Source: Cyclobacteriaceae bacterium
GTDB taxonomy: Bacteria > Bacteroidota > Bacteroidia > Cytophagales > Cyclobacteriaceae
Reading direction: 5' to 3'
DNA: 64,000 nucleotides
Assembly: GCA_016787725.1 (NCBI GenBank)
Contig: JAEUTZ010000006.1
Span: 124,001 to 188,000, forward strand
A model generated the notes under the pieces. It saw nothing but the letters and a program-made list of their open reading frames with translations. It was not told where the DNA came from and made no database searches. Numbering within the stretch: the first letter of the stretch is position 1; the number at the start of each line of letters is the position of its first letter. Positions 37,167 to 46,332 of this stretch are shown piece by piece. Made by a program: the position numbers and the translations under genes.

Positions 37167-37763
37167 TTATTCATCTACTATTGCTTTTGATAAATCCACG
37201 TCTTCCAACTGTCCACAAAGAAATACTTCAAAAACTCCTTGCTCTCCGGTAAGATAAAAATGAGCTGAGCTATGCTCATACTCAACCGGATTAGCTACCA
37301 GGTTCCACTTTCCCCGGCATGGATTATCATGCATGTACCCTAGCTTTTGGTTGATGAACTTAGTGCTTCGACACTCCTTCCAATCAAAGGATGGTTGGAA
37401 CACTTCATGGAGTTTACCCCGCCTACTCTCGCGGTTACTGACTGCCTCCGTCAGCTTGTTAAGCACATTTACTTGTGGGTAAGCCTTCAGCCTTTTTACG
37501 ATCTCATACGCCATAAAACGCTTTCCATCTCCCACTATTGAATTAATCGATTTATCGCTATGCGCGAAGGCGATCAATGCATGCAAATGATTGGGCATGA
37601 TTACATAGCCAGTTATATAATGACCTTCCTGCTTTAAGTAATCAAACCACTTGTAGACAAGATCATACCCTTTGGTGAGTTCAAATAAGGGCAACCATTC
37701 ATGACATGTGATGGTTACGAAATAAATACCTTCTGATTCCGCTATCTTACGCTTTGTACTCAC
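37167..37763 (-). CDS. REP-associated tyrosine transposase (RAYT, Y1_Tnp/HUH)
   Basis: 198 residues from the GTG at 37763. This start is favoured because family members begin with (M/V)STK followed by a short basic stretch; an ATG at 37814 would add 17 residues. The HUH motif is MPNHLHALI (HLH core). KRFMAYEIVKRL then FDWKECRSTKFINQKLGYMHDNPCRGKWNL matches the C-terminal region with the catalytic Tyr. RAYTs cut single-stranded REP hairpins and are tied to REP/REPIN spread. REPs of inverted orientation flank the gene closely, and a decayed copy of its 5' end with upstream region lies at 37921-38042. Confidence 0.9.
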   Translation of the reverse strand: MSTKRKIAESEGIYFVTITCHEWLPLFELTKGYDLVYKWFDYLKQEGHYITGYVIMPNHLHALIAFAHSDKSINSIVGDGKRFMAYEIVKRLKAYPQVNVLNKLTEAVSNRESRRGKLHEVFQPSFDWKECRSTKFINQKLGYMHDNPCRGKWNLVANPVEYEHSSAHFYLTGEQGVFEVFLCGQLEDVDLSKAIVDE

Positions 37764-37862
37764 TGTGGGTTCACTTCTTTTACATTCATTTATTTTTACT
37801 ATTATAACTATCACTTACTATCTTTCATTCTACGCGGAGTCCCCGAAACGGGAGACTCCGCT
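37729..37862. repeat. Direct repeat, copy 1: RAYT 5' end plus upstream region plus REP
   Basis: Covers the first about 12 codons of the RAYT gene, its upstream AT-rich region and the REP at 37834-37861. It is repeated 192 bases later (37921-38042) with about 85-90 percent identity by eye and a deletion in the REP. Confidence 0.75.
37834..37861. repeat. REP element upstream of the RAYT gene
   Basis: Arms GCGGAGTCCCCG and CGGGAGACTCCGC around an AAA loop, 71 bases upstream of the RAYT start. Mirror image of the REP at 37128-37155. Confidence 0.8.
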
Positions 37863-37896
37863 AGGAAGGGTCCCTGCTCCCACTCATTCAATCGCT

Positions 37897-37910
37897 CCCG
37901 GAGACTCCGC
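37897..37910. repeat. Half REP (CCCGGAGACTCCGC)
   Basis: Only the right arm of the REP remains, followed by TGGGAAGGAA, at the junction just before copy 2 of the direct repeat. Confidence 0.6.
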
Positions 37911-37920
37911 TGGGAAGGAA

Positions 37921-38042
37921 CCTTCTGATTCCGTTATCTTACGTTTTATGCTCACTGCGGTTTGCTTCTTTTACGTTCATCTATTCTTACCACTTATAAC
38001 TATCAATTAATATCTTTCACTCTACGCGGAGTCGACTCCGCT
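37921..38042 (-). pseudogene. Fragment of RAYT 5' end with upstream region and collapsed REP
   Basis: Second copy of 37729-37862. On the minus strand it still reads V-S-I-K-R-K-I-T-E-S-E-G in frame from a GTG, parallel to V-S-T-K-R-K-I-A-E-S-E-G of the intact gene, then runs into a half REP. Its own REP has lost the centre, giving the perfect palindrome GCGGAGTCGACTCCGC at 38026-38041. Not expected to make a functional protein. Confidence 0.7.
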
Positions 38043-38090
38043 GGAAGGGGACGGGAAGACGACACTGCGACCAATAATAAATTAATGAAT

Positions 38091-38621
38091 CTACTTCAGA
38101 TACTCTAATTTCTTTAGCCCACCTTCTTGATCAACTAAATATCTCACAAAACGAATTGAGTCCGACACAGTTAATCCTTCATTATTGGGCCTAGCAATCC
38201 GTGTTGTCAAAATTAAGGTATCACCACTGAAACTATATTTTGTTGATCTCGAATATCCCAAGTCTAAGTAATCTTCACCTACAAAGAGTACAGATTTCGC
38301 ACTATCATTCTTGAAGGAAATGAGATATAATTCTTGACATTTTCCTCCAGCAAAACATTTCAATCGGGCTATACAATAAGTAACTGAACCATTTCGAATC
38401 TTCTCATATGAATAACAAGCAGAGTATTGATCTCTTCCATCAGGCATTCCCAAGATTTCATAACAAATAGTGTCAGGAATAATATTATTGGGCTTTTCAA
38501 AATATTTCAAGAATTGCAATTCTAAACTATTAGAGTTAGTTTCATGAGTATCAATTTTTCTATTTGAATTACTGCATGAATAAAATAGGTAAATACAAAT
38601 TAAAACTAATCTAATTTTCAT
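38091..38621 (-). CDS. Lipoprotein, candidate immunity protein for the RHS toxin
   Basis: 176 residues from the ATG at 38621. A short hydrophobic signal (IRLVLICIYLFYS) ends at a lipobox-like FYSC, then S-N-S-N-R, so it is probably a lipoprotein anchored facing the periplasm. The rest is beta-rich with several Cys (TICYEIL, SACYSYE, TYCIARLKCFAGGKCQEL). I recognise no family. It overlaps the 3' end of the giant RHS gene by 11 bases. A small, unique gene directly after the variable tip of an RHS protein is the usual place for an immunity gene, and a lipoprotein would suit a peptidoglycan-directed toxin. Immunity function is inference. Confidence 0.65.
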   Translation of the reverse strand: MKIRLVLICIYLFYSCSNSNRKIDTHETNSNSLELQFLKYFEKPNNIIPDTICYEILGMPDGRDQYSACYSYEKIRNGSVTYCIARLKCFAGGKCQELYLISFKNDSAKSVLFVGEDYLDLGYSRSTKYSFSGDTLILTTRIARPNNEGLTVSDSIRFVRYLVDQEGGLKKLEYLK

Positions 38622-41600
38622 TCGAATTCCTTTGATATTTCTGAACAAAATTTGATAATCGTATTCGGTCCTTGCTATCTCTTACAGGACCTTCCCTAAC
38701 CAGATCAGTTTTTCTGAAAGTATGGCCAATACGTTGGTTATCATCTACTCTCCTCCATTTGTATCGAACTTTATCTCCACTCTCCGTAGCTTCAATTGTT
38801 CTAAACCGAGTTACGTTACCGTCAGCATCCTTTTTTACATCTCCTGTTGCCACCATTGTATGGTAAACATTTTTATCCTCATCCAGCTTAAAAATTATAT
38901 CACCCATTCCAATCAGATTAAAATCATTATGTAAAGCTCCAGTACCACTAAGTTCTGCACTTATAAAAGAATTCATTTGATCTCCCGCGGCTCCTAAAAC
39001 TAAATTACCCATAAGTTTATCTGGATCTGAATTGAACGCCTGCCCCACTAATCCTGAACAGTCAATACCGAAAGATGCTCCACTTTTTACTCCAAATGTA
39101 AAATAGACATCTGACTTGACTTCTGAATAGGTATCCAAGCCCCAATTATTTCTTAATTGAATCGATGCTCCTGTGTGATACTTTTCTGTTCCACTACCAT
39201 CTTTAAGTCTATCCCGTGCCCCTAATAATCTTCCTCGAGGATTTTTTCCACCCCATTCATAATTTGTGCCTAAATATTGTATCGCTTTGTTGAGTACATC
39301 ACCCGGATCCATACCATCTGGATCAAACAACCTTATCGGATTATTGAATACGTAATTATATGGACTAAATTCTAAGAACTTGTCCGCAAGCGGATCGACA
39401 GCCAACCATCTACCAATTAAGTTGTCATACATCCTCGCCCCATAATCCAACCAATCCAATCCTAACTCATCCTGCTTCTCTTTCCCATTGTATAAGAATT
39501 GATTGATGCTGGAATTTTCTCTCTGATAAGAATTAAACGTCAACCCAAATGGATAGTAATCATCCTGTTGGATGACGGGGGATTTGGTGTGGGTTACTTT
39601 TAGGTCATCGAAGTAGACTTCCACGGGGGTGAGGCTTTCGTTGCTCAGGTAAATATACACATAGCCGGGTTGGGTAATGGTGATGGGGCTGGTGTTGAAG
39701 ATGTGTTCATGCGGGACATCGGTGCCGGTTTCGCGGGCGGCCGTGGTAATCTGCTTGAAGCCTCCGGTTATAAACACATAGTTGCGATCGAACACCAGCC
39801 AGTTGAGGTAGGCGCGCGGGGCGCCATTGTCGGTGGTGCCCTGCAAGCCCGCAAACCCGGCCGGGAAGCTGGCCGTGCTTTGGGTGTATTGCACCCCGTC
39901 CACCACCACCCCGGCCGTGTTGGCAGTGATCTGACTCATGAGCGTGGCGAGCGCGGCTGTCCAGTTGCTGGTGTTGGGGTCCACATACTTGGCAAAGACT
40001 TCGGCATTGATCACATCGCCCGGCATCACACTCAGGGATTTGGCGAGACCATACTTTTCGTTTGCTGAACCATTCAACCGCTGGGCATAGCCGGTAGTCG
40101 TGGTGGGTGCGCTGCCGTTGGTGCGATCGAATAAACTCGTGTTCACCAGCTTCGCATTATCGTATCGCAGAAACTGACCGCGCTCCGTGTTGGCATTGGC
40201 CGGTTCCAATGTGGCGGTGTTGGTTTCCGTCTCGTCTTTGGTGGTGAAGGTGAGCCGCACATTGCCGAGGTGGTCTTTGAGGTGGTATTGGTATTCTGGA
40301 GTTGTGTTCGCAGTCAGTTTTACAATTTCAAATTCATTGAGAAAGAATTGCTGTCCAGCCGTAACGGTATTCCATACCACTCCAGCCTGCAGACTGGTAT
40401 GACCTGTTGGGATGGTAATAATCTGTTCGGTATAGGCTTCGGCCACAGTCCCATTAGCCAGCGCCCCGCCCGGCCAATTCAGGTCGATGCCATTCGTGCG
40501 AATGTAGAGATGAACTGCATTCGCTCCGGTACGGTATCCCTTCGCACGGATCTTGTATTGCTCACCGGCCTGCACGGCAATCGTACCTCCGATCGGGAAC
40601 ATGCCCTGTTTAACCGTGGTGCCATTGGCAGTACCACGGATATAGGTTTGTCCGTTTTGAGTAATAGCAGCAAGCGTTGAGGTAACAGCCGTGATATTAG
40701 TGAGCCCATCCCCTGCATGGGTGAAGATGGTTTTGTTGGCGGCCATCGCGATGCGGCCCTCCTCATGACTGATGAACTGAACCTGATCATTCTCATACTG
40801 AAATTCTCCGGAGTAGTCTACCTGTTTTTGCTGACCGCCAAAGGTGGTTACCTGCGCAAGTTTTCGGCCACCCGCATCGTAAATGTAGCGGATGCTGTTG
40901 TTGCCTTTGGTGACGGTTTCGGGCAGGTTAAGGTAGTTGTAAGTGATCCTGTTGGCAGCATCTGTTAATGACGTCCCAATACCCTTATTAAGGTCGTGCG
41001 TCATATTACCATTGTCGTCATATTTATAATCGTTACCGGGTCCCGGTTGTCCGTCAATGAAGCCGGCAAAGTCATCCCCATTGTCGGTTACCCCAAGTAA
41101 TTGATTTCCTGAATAAGTGTACGCAAGGTTATCCATCCAACCTGAGGCCCGCTTGTCGTTGCGTTGAAGGGTTGTGATGTTTCCATTGAGATCGTAATTG
41201 AAGCCGGTCTCGGATAAGGCGCTGTTGGCAGGGATTACCCAAGCGGTATTCTTTTCTTTGAAGGATGATGTCTTTATGCGGTTCAGCGGGTCATATGTGT
41301 AGGTGTAGCCATTTTGTTTGATGGGGCCGGTGGCGAGGTGATTGCTCCACGTGATGGCGCTGATGTTGCCGTTGTACAAAGGCGTATTGCCTAACCCGGG
41401 GTCGGTAGTGTTGTAGGCCAGGTTCATGCCAAACAAATCGTTGGTATCATCGTTGGTCAACTGGCCATCATTGGTTAATTGAGCATTGTTCATTGACACG
41501 AGCCACCCGCGGATGTTGTAGCGGTAGTCAACACTCTGTTTAGCGTTGCTGCCGGTACTTACCGTGCTGTGAAGTTTTTTATCCACCAGCTGACCGAGAT

Positions 41601-44600
41601 CATTGTACTCGTTTAATGCCAACAAGATCTCAGGTTGAGCATCCAGTTGATGCCAGGTTCGGATCAGCCGGCCAGCATGGTCGTATTCGAATCTGCGGGA
41701 GATGGTTTTGGTGGTGGAACTGAATGAAGAACGGACATCAGCGATGGTTGTTGCTGTTGTGTGGAAGGAGGCATCCACCATCAACACCGTTGATGATGGA
41801 ATGGTAGAGGTATATTTCAGCACATTGTTTTGGTAATACCGAATGGTTGAACCAGTGCGTTCAATTTTAAAGTTGTCGCCCGATTTATAGGTACCAAATG
41901 AACCCCTACTGGTACCGCTCTCGTAAATATTAAGGGTGCCATTATTTAATAAATACCAGGCATAATCTATGGAAGTATAAACTGCATCCACGTCAGAATC
42001 GGCAAAGCCAATCATTCGGTAGGTATTGGTCTCCGTGGCAATAAATTCCATAAACCCTGACTGACCTGCAGGAATAAACTGTATGGATGATGCACCTGCA
42101 TTCCAAATTCCACCTGTGGTAGTCCGGGCTAATTTGTTTCCAGTTGCAGCAGTTGCCACAAAATTCTTCCATTGAACATCCGATTCAACATGCGTTGACT
42201 TTGACTCCAATACTTTTCCAACAAAATCAATAACGTTTGTCACCCGATCCGTACCACCTTTATAATTATCGCTTACTGTCTGCACAACCCGGTACTTATC
42301 ATCATAGTAACTCACTGATTTCAACCAGGTATAACCCCCTGTCACTCCGCCATCCAATACCTTTATTTTCGTACCCGTCACCTGCCCTACCACGCGCAGA
42401 TTTTCTGTGGCCGGTTGTTGGTAGGTAATACCATTCGCGACTTCACTCAGATTTTCGTTCAAGAATGCATAGTTGCCAGACCAGAGCGAACGGAAATCAT
42501 AATTATCATAATAGGTAACGGTCAGGTAATCGTGGGGATTACTTACCGGGGGGAAACTCACATTGCTATAACCGTGAATAGCTCCGGTTAAATTGAATGT
42601 TTCGAAATACGGATTTGTACCATAGTGGGCATTCACCACAGTTTGTAATGCTGTTCTATCGCCTGCATTCACGTAGATCCCCGTCAGGATTGGACGGTTC
42701 AAAACATCGTACTTCGTGAACGTCCAGTATTTTGTACTGGTTGAACGCTGGTTAGCATCCTGGGTAAGCACCAGGCGGTCGCGCTTATCGTACACCATGT
42801 ACACCCAACCGGCTCCAGGAACTTTCTTTTCGCTCATCCGCTTGCGTTCGTCATAGCGGTATTGGAATGCCCAGGGATCCAGATCGGTGGTTGTAGAGAT
42901 TACGTAGGCATCAGCATTGGTATGCAGGAGTTTACTTAACTCAGGCGGAAACACGTAGCGTAAGTTGCCCAGGTCATCATACACATAATAGGTGAGTGCC
43001 CAGCCCGGTGTAATCCCAATCACGTCATTGAGATTGGTTGCACCGGCAGTAGTGGCCTGCACTTTCTTCAGCACAACCCGGCCAAGTTTATCAGTGTATT
43101 CGCGCACTTCGTTGCCTTCTTCGTCTTTTGTACTTTTAATGCTCAACTGGCCGGTGTCATAGTATCCTCCAGAGACAATGTACCCGTTCAACATTTCGGC
43201 CCGCACTGGCATACCGAGGCCATTCACATTCCAGGCAATAATTTTCTCTTCGGTGATATTCGATCCGGTACCATGTTTGTTGATCTGATAGGCATGCTGA
43301 ACAGGCTTGTTGCTGCCGCCTGCTGCGGATGACCAGACGAGTCCAACCCCATAGTCCTTTTCGGGCCGATTCAAGGGCGAAGCTTCAAAGACTGTTTCGC
43401 TAAACGGCCGGGTATCGTCTGCAATTTTATCGGAGGTGTTGCTGTAGGTATTTACCAGATAATTTCCGGCTGCATCCATCAACCCCTCCTGGTAGCGACC
43501 GGTGTTTCCGGAAACTACGGGCAGGTATTTTTTTGCTTCGCGGCCAAAGGCATCGTATACCACGGGTGCTATCAGGTCGGACTTGTTAACCGAGGCTTGC
43601 GTGGAAACGGTTTGAGACGGCCGGCCGAGTCCATCGAAGTAGGCCACCTGCTGTGCTACCTTTTCGGCAGACAGGGATTGCACCAGCGTGGGATCCGTAA
43701 TACCCGGTATCTGCGTGGTATTGGTGACCACGTAATTCTTGTTCATGCCCGTAAATTGAGAACCGCTGAGTATAAATGGGTTTGATACTCCCGTTGCCCC
43801 GGTCTTTGTTACGGTGACGGTGTAGGTTGAAGGAATGGCTGTTGTTAAGGTGCGGATTGTACCGACCACGGTATTGGAAGAATTCCGCCAGGTGTACGTA
43901 TCATACCCGGCTCCGGCATCGAGCGTTACCGGGGTTTCTTTCACGACATAATTTTGAGGCGCGCTCACTACGGGAACCGGATACACCACCACATTAATTG
44001 CCACTGACGCACTTTCGCACCCTGCTGAACTGACTGCCCGCAGGTACATGTAGTTATTTACACTTGCAGACACAGAGGGAACCGGATAGGTAAGTGCCGT
44101 GATCAAATAGGTACCTGCACCGTTATACCATTTATAACTTCCCCCTGCCGGTGTACCGGTGCCCGTTAATGTCAGCGGACCGGTACCGAACCTGATTTGA
44201 CCACCGTACCCCGGATTTGCCGGCACGCTGTTGACGGTGGCTGTTACGAGGGTGCGTGTCGGGCTTTCACACCCGGTGGTTGTATTGTACGAGGCTGCCC
44301 AATAGTTGGTGGTGGATGCCAGGCTACCGGTTGTATAACTTGTGGATGTTGCCAATAATGTACCCCCGGTACTCGCGGTGTACCAACGGATATTATTTCC
44401 ATGGGTGCCGGACGCAGCGCTGAGATTCACCGTTCCGGAACCACATCGCGAGCCATGCGTGACTGTTGGGGTGACTGGAATCGGATTAACCGTAGCGGAA
44501 GCTGTCCCCGAAAGGGTAACGAAGCAACCGCTGATGGCATCGGTGGCACGAACGGTGATGGTTGTACTTGCTGAAAGTGTTGACGTTGCCAGGTTGATGG

Positions 44601-46332
44601 TGCCTCCGCCCGACACGGTTGAACTGAGGGCGGTGCTCCCACTGAAGAGTTGATAATTCACTCCGGATTGACTACCGGTAATGGTTACGGTGGCAATACC
44701 GCTGCCACAAAGATTAGTTGTGGCAGGGCTTACCGTTGGTGACGTCCACGGGTTTGCATAGATGGTTACCGGCTTGGGTGCCGACATGGCCGAGTTGCAG
44801 CCTGCGCTGGTTTGCATCACCGTATAGTTGCCGCTGTTTGCCGGGGTTCGGGTGATGTCGAGCAGATGGCTGGTGGCGCCACTGATCGGACTTCCATTGA
44901 AGTACCATTGATTACCGGAGGCAGCTGAACTGGTTAAGCGAATGGTGGCGCTCGCTTCACAAACGGCAATGGTTCCCGGAGTATCTATGACGGGGGTTGG
45001 TGGAACGGCATTGACTGTGACTGTAAATTCACCGGTTAGCGAAGTGGCGCAGCCGCCTACCGGGTTCACTGCCTGCACGACAAAAGAGCGACTGGATGTG
45101 ATGGTATAACTTGTAATGGACAATGTGCCACCATTTCCAGCCACGGGATCAGAGACGGCTCCGGCATCACTTTGCAACCGGTAGTTTGCTCCTACCCGCG
45201 AATTATACACAGGTACCGTAACGGAATTACTGCCGCAGAGTGAAAATGACTGCGGGGAAATGTAGGCTCCGCCTGGTGGTAATTGTCCGGTGGAGATAGC
45301 GATTGAGTTTGAATGGGCAGAGGTGCAGCCTGATGCGGACTGAATGACGGAATACGAACCGGTGCTGGAAGCGGCTAATGGAACATAGTAATTCTGACTC
45401 GTGGCACCACTGATGGGGCTGCCGTCTTTATACCATTGAATGCCGGAAGAAGCGTTGCTGGTGAGGATGGTGGTGGTGTAACTGCCTTCGCAGGTGGAGG
45501 TTGGGCCGGTAACACCTATGGATGGCGTAGATGGGATCGGATTCACCACTCCGGTAACTGCAACACGAGTAGCACTGGCGCAGCCATAGGTAGAATTATA
45601 GGAACCCGCATAATAGGTTGTGGAGGACGAGAGCCAGACATCAAACGTATTGCCCGTTGCCACCGGAGAACCACCCGAAGCCGTAGTAAACCATTGCACT
45701 ACATCAGACTGAGACCCCGGGGTGCCGGTAAAGCGGACGGTGCCTGTTCCACAAATTGTCCATGCTGACGCAGAAGGCTGACCTGGATTAATAACAACCA
45801 CATGGGTTGAACCCAAGGCATCACTCCAAACTCCACACGCATACGCGCGGAGATAATAATTTTTGGAGGTGGTTACTACATAAGAAGGTGATGCGTAGGA
45901 GAGATCGGTACCATCACTGCGGTCTTGCCAATACCAACCGACACCACCGGGGGGAGTACCGCTCCAGGTGATGGTGGTTGATTGACATCCTTGTGAAATC
46001 GAAAAGGTTGCAACCGGTGCCGGGGGTGCCGATGGGGAGACGGTAACGTTGTATACTCCAATGGTGCTGGTTGACCCTTGCATGAACGTGAGTGTGCCGA
46101 TGGTACTACAACCGGTATTCCAGGTTACTGAAACAAAGTAAGTGGTGCCCGAAGCCCAGTTCGAAACGAGCGAGCCTTCCTGAATTACCCACCGCGCGCG
46201 GGTATAGAAATTTCCATTGTCGAACGAGTAGGTATAGGTCTGACCTGCGGTTGCGGGATTGGGTCCGGAGAATTGACTCCATCCGGTCAGGGTTGAAGTT
46301 AACAGGAGGCCGATGAAAATAATTTGCCTCAT
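38611..46332 (-). CDS. Giant RHS-repeat protein with C-terminal NlpC/P60 peptidase domain (polymorphic-toxin-like)
   Basis: 2573 residues, signal peptide at 1-19 (GWSQ-F). Residues about 20-840 are serial Ig/PKD-like modules (SNASSGIQWYKDGSPISGATS type). A DUF6443-like head follows (NYVVTNTTQIPGITDP, about 870), then RHS/YD repeats. The late HLKDHLGNVRLTF block and the RHS core (YYPFGLTFNSYQREN ... YNYVFNNPIRLFDPDG) end near 2340. The 233-residue tip has AIQYLGTNYEWGG, GIDCSGLVGQAF (Cys at about 2425) and VYHTMVATG (His at about 2491), the NlpC/P60 Cys-His plan, with about 55 extra residues between the first two motifs. Likely a peptidoglycan hydrolase tip. Starts by ATGA overlap with the small exported protein gene. 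Confidence 0.88.
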   Translation of the reverse strand: MRQIIFIGLLLTSTLTGWSQFSGPNPATAGQTYTYSFDNGNFYTRARWVIQEGSLVSNWASGTTYFVSVTWNTGCSTIGTLTFMQGSTSTIGVYNVTVSPSAPPAPVATFSISQGCQSTTITWSGTPPGGVGWYWQDRSDGTDLSYASPSYVVTTSKNYYLRAYACGVWSDALGSTHVVVINPGQPSASAWTICGTGTVRFTGTPGSQSDVVQWFTTASGGSPVATGNTFDVWLSSSTTYYAGSYNSTYGCASATRVAVTGVVNPIPSTPSIGVTGPTSTCEGSYTTTILTSNASSGIQWYKDGSPISGATSQNYYVPLAASSTGSYSVIQSASGCTSAHSNSIAISTGQLPPGGAYISPQSFSLCGSNSVTVPVYNSRVGANYRLQSDAGAVSDPVAGNGGTLSITSYTITSSRSFVVQAVNPVGGCATSLTGEFTVTVNAVPPTPVIDTPGTIAVCEASATIRLTSSAASGNQWYFNGSPISGATSHLLDITRTPANSGNYTVMQTSAGCNSAMSAPKPVTIYANPWTSPTVSPATTNLCGSGIATVTITGSQSGVNYQLFSGSTALSSTVSGGGTINLATSTLSASTTITVRATDAISGCFVTLSGTASATVNPIPVTPTVTHGSRCGSGTVNLSAASGTHGNNIRWYTASTGGTLLATSTSYTTGSLASTTNYWAASYNTTTGCESPTRTLVTATVNSVPANPGYGGQIRFGTGPLTLTGTGTPAGGSYKWYNGAGTYLITALTYPVPSVSASVNNYMYLRAVSSAGCESASVAINVVVYPVPVVSAPQNYVVKETPVTLDAGAGYDTYTWRNSSNTVVGTIRTLTTAIPSTYTVTVTKTGATGVSNPFILSGSQFTGMNKNYVVTNTTQIPGITDPTLVQSLSAEKVAQQVAYFDGLGRPSQTVSTQASVNKSDLIAPVVYDAFGREAKKYLPVVSGNTGRYQEGLMDAAGNYLVNTYSNTSDKIADDTRPFSETVFEASPLNRPEKDYGVGLVWSSAAGGSNKPVQHAYQINKHGTGSNITEEKIIAWNVNGLGMPVRAEMLNGYIVSGGYYDTGQLSIKSTKDEEGNEVREYTDKLGRVVLKKVQATTAGATNLNDVIGITPGWALTYYVYDDLGNLRYVFPPELSKLLHTNADAYVISTTTDLDPWAFQYRYDERKRMSEKKVPGAGWVYMVYDKRDRLVLTQDANQRSTSTKYWTFTKYDVLNRPILTGIYVNAGDRTALQTVVNAHYGTNPYFETFNLTGAIHGYSNVSFPPVSNPHDYLTVTYYDNYDFRSLWSGNYAFLNENLSEVANGITYQQPATENLRVVGQVTGTKIKVLDGGVTGGYTWLKSVSYYDDKYRVVQTVSDNYKGGTDRVTNVIDFVGKVLESKSTHVESDVQWKNFVATAATGNKLARTTTGGIWNAGASSIQFIPAGQSGFMEFIATETNTYRMIGFADSDVDAVYTSIDYAWYLLNNGTLNIYESGTSRGSFGTYKSGDNFKIERTGSTIRYYQNNVLKYTSTIPSSTVLMVDASFHTTATTIADVRSSFSSTTKTISRRFEYDHAGRLIRTWHQLDAQPEILLALNEYNDLGQLVDKKLHSTVSTGSNAKQSVDYRYNIRGWLVSMNNAQLTNDGQLTNDDTNDLFGMNLAYNTTDPGLGNTPLYNGNISAITWSNHLATGPIKQNGYTYTYDPLNRIKTSSFKEKNTAWVIPANSALSETGFNYDLNGNITTLQRNDKRASGWMDNLAYTYSGNQLLGVTDNGDDFAGFIDGQPGPGNDYKYDDNGNMTHDLNKGIGTSLTDAANRITYNYLNLPETVTKGNNSIRYIYDAGGRKLAQVTTFGGQQKQVDYSGEFQYENDQVQFISHEEGRIAMAANKTIFTHAGDGLTNITAVTSTLAAITQNGQTYIRGTANGTTVKQGMFPIGGTIAVQAGEQYKIRAKGYRTGANAVHLYIRTNGIDLNWPGGALANGTVAEAYTEQIITIPTGHTSLQAGVVWNTVTAGQQFFLNEFEIVKLTANTTPEYQYHLKDHLGNVRLTFTTKDETETNTATLEPANANTERGQFLRYDNAKLVNTSLFDRTNGSAPTTTTGYAQRLNGSANEKYGLAKSLSVMPGDVINAEVFAKYVDPNTSNWTAALATLMSQITANTAGVVVDGVQYTQSTASFPAGFAGLQGTTDNGAPRAYLNWLVFDRNYVFITGGFKQITTAARETGTDVPHEHIFNTSPITITQPGYVYIYLSNESLTPVEVYFDDLKVTHTKSPVIQQDDYYPFGLTFNSYQRENSSINQFLYNGKEKQDELGLDWLDYGARMYDNLIGRWLAVDPLADKFLEFSPYNYVFNNPIRLFDPDGMDPGDVLNKAIQYLGTNYEWGGKNPRGRLLGARDRLKDGSGTEKYHTGASIQLRNNWGLDTYSEVKSDVYFTFGVKSGASFGIDCSGLVGQAFNSDPDKLMGNLVLGAAGDQMNSFISAELSGTGALHNDFNLIGMGDIIFKLDEDKNVYHTMVATGDVKKDADGNVTRFRTIEATESGDKVRYKWRRVDDNQRIGHTFRKTDLVREGPVRDSKDRIRLSNFVQKYQRNSNEN

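Noticed and set aside
37764-37814. Longer RAYT reading from the ATG at 37814
   Set aside because: The extra 17 residues are unlike family N-termini, and the duplicated fragment keeps the frame only from the GTG-equivalent position onward.
39670-40680. Plus-strand open frames of 132 and 136 codons inside the giant RHS gene
   Set aside because: Antisense shadows in the GC-rich part; the RHS frame is continuous across them.
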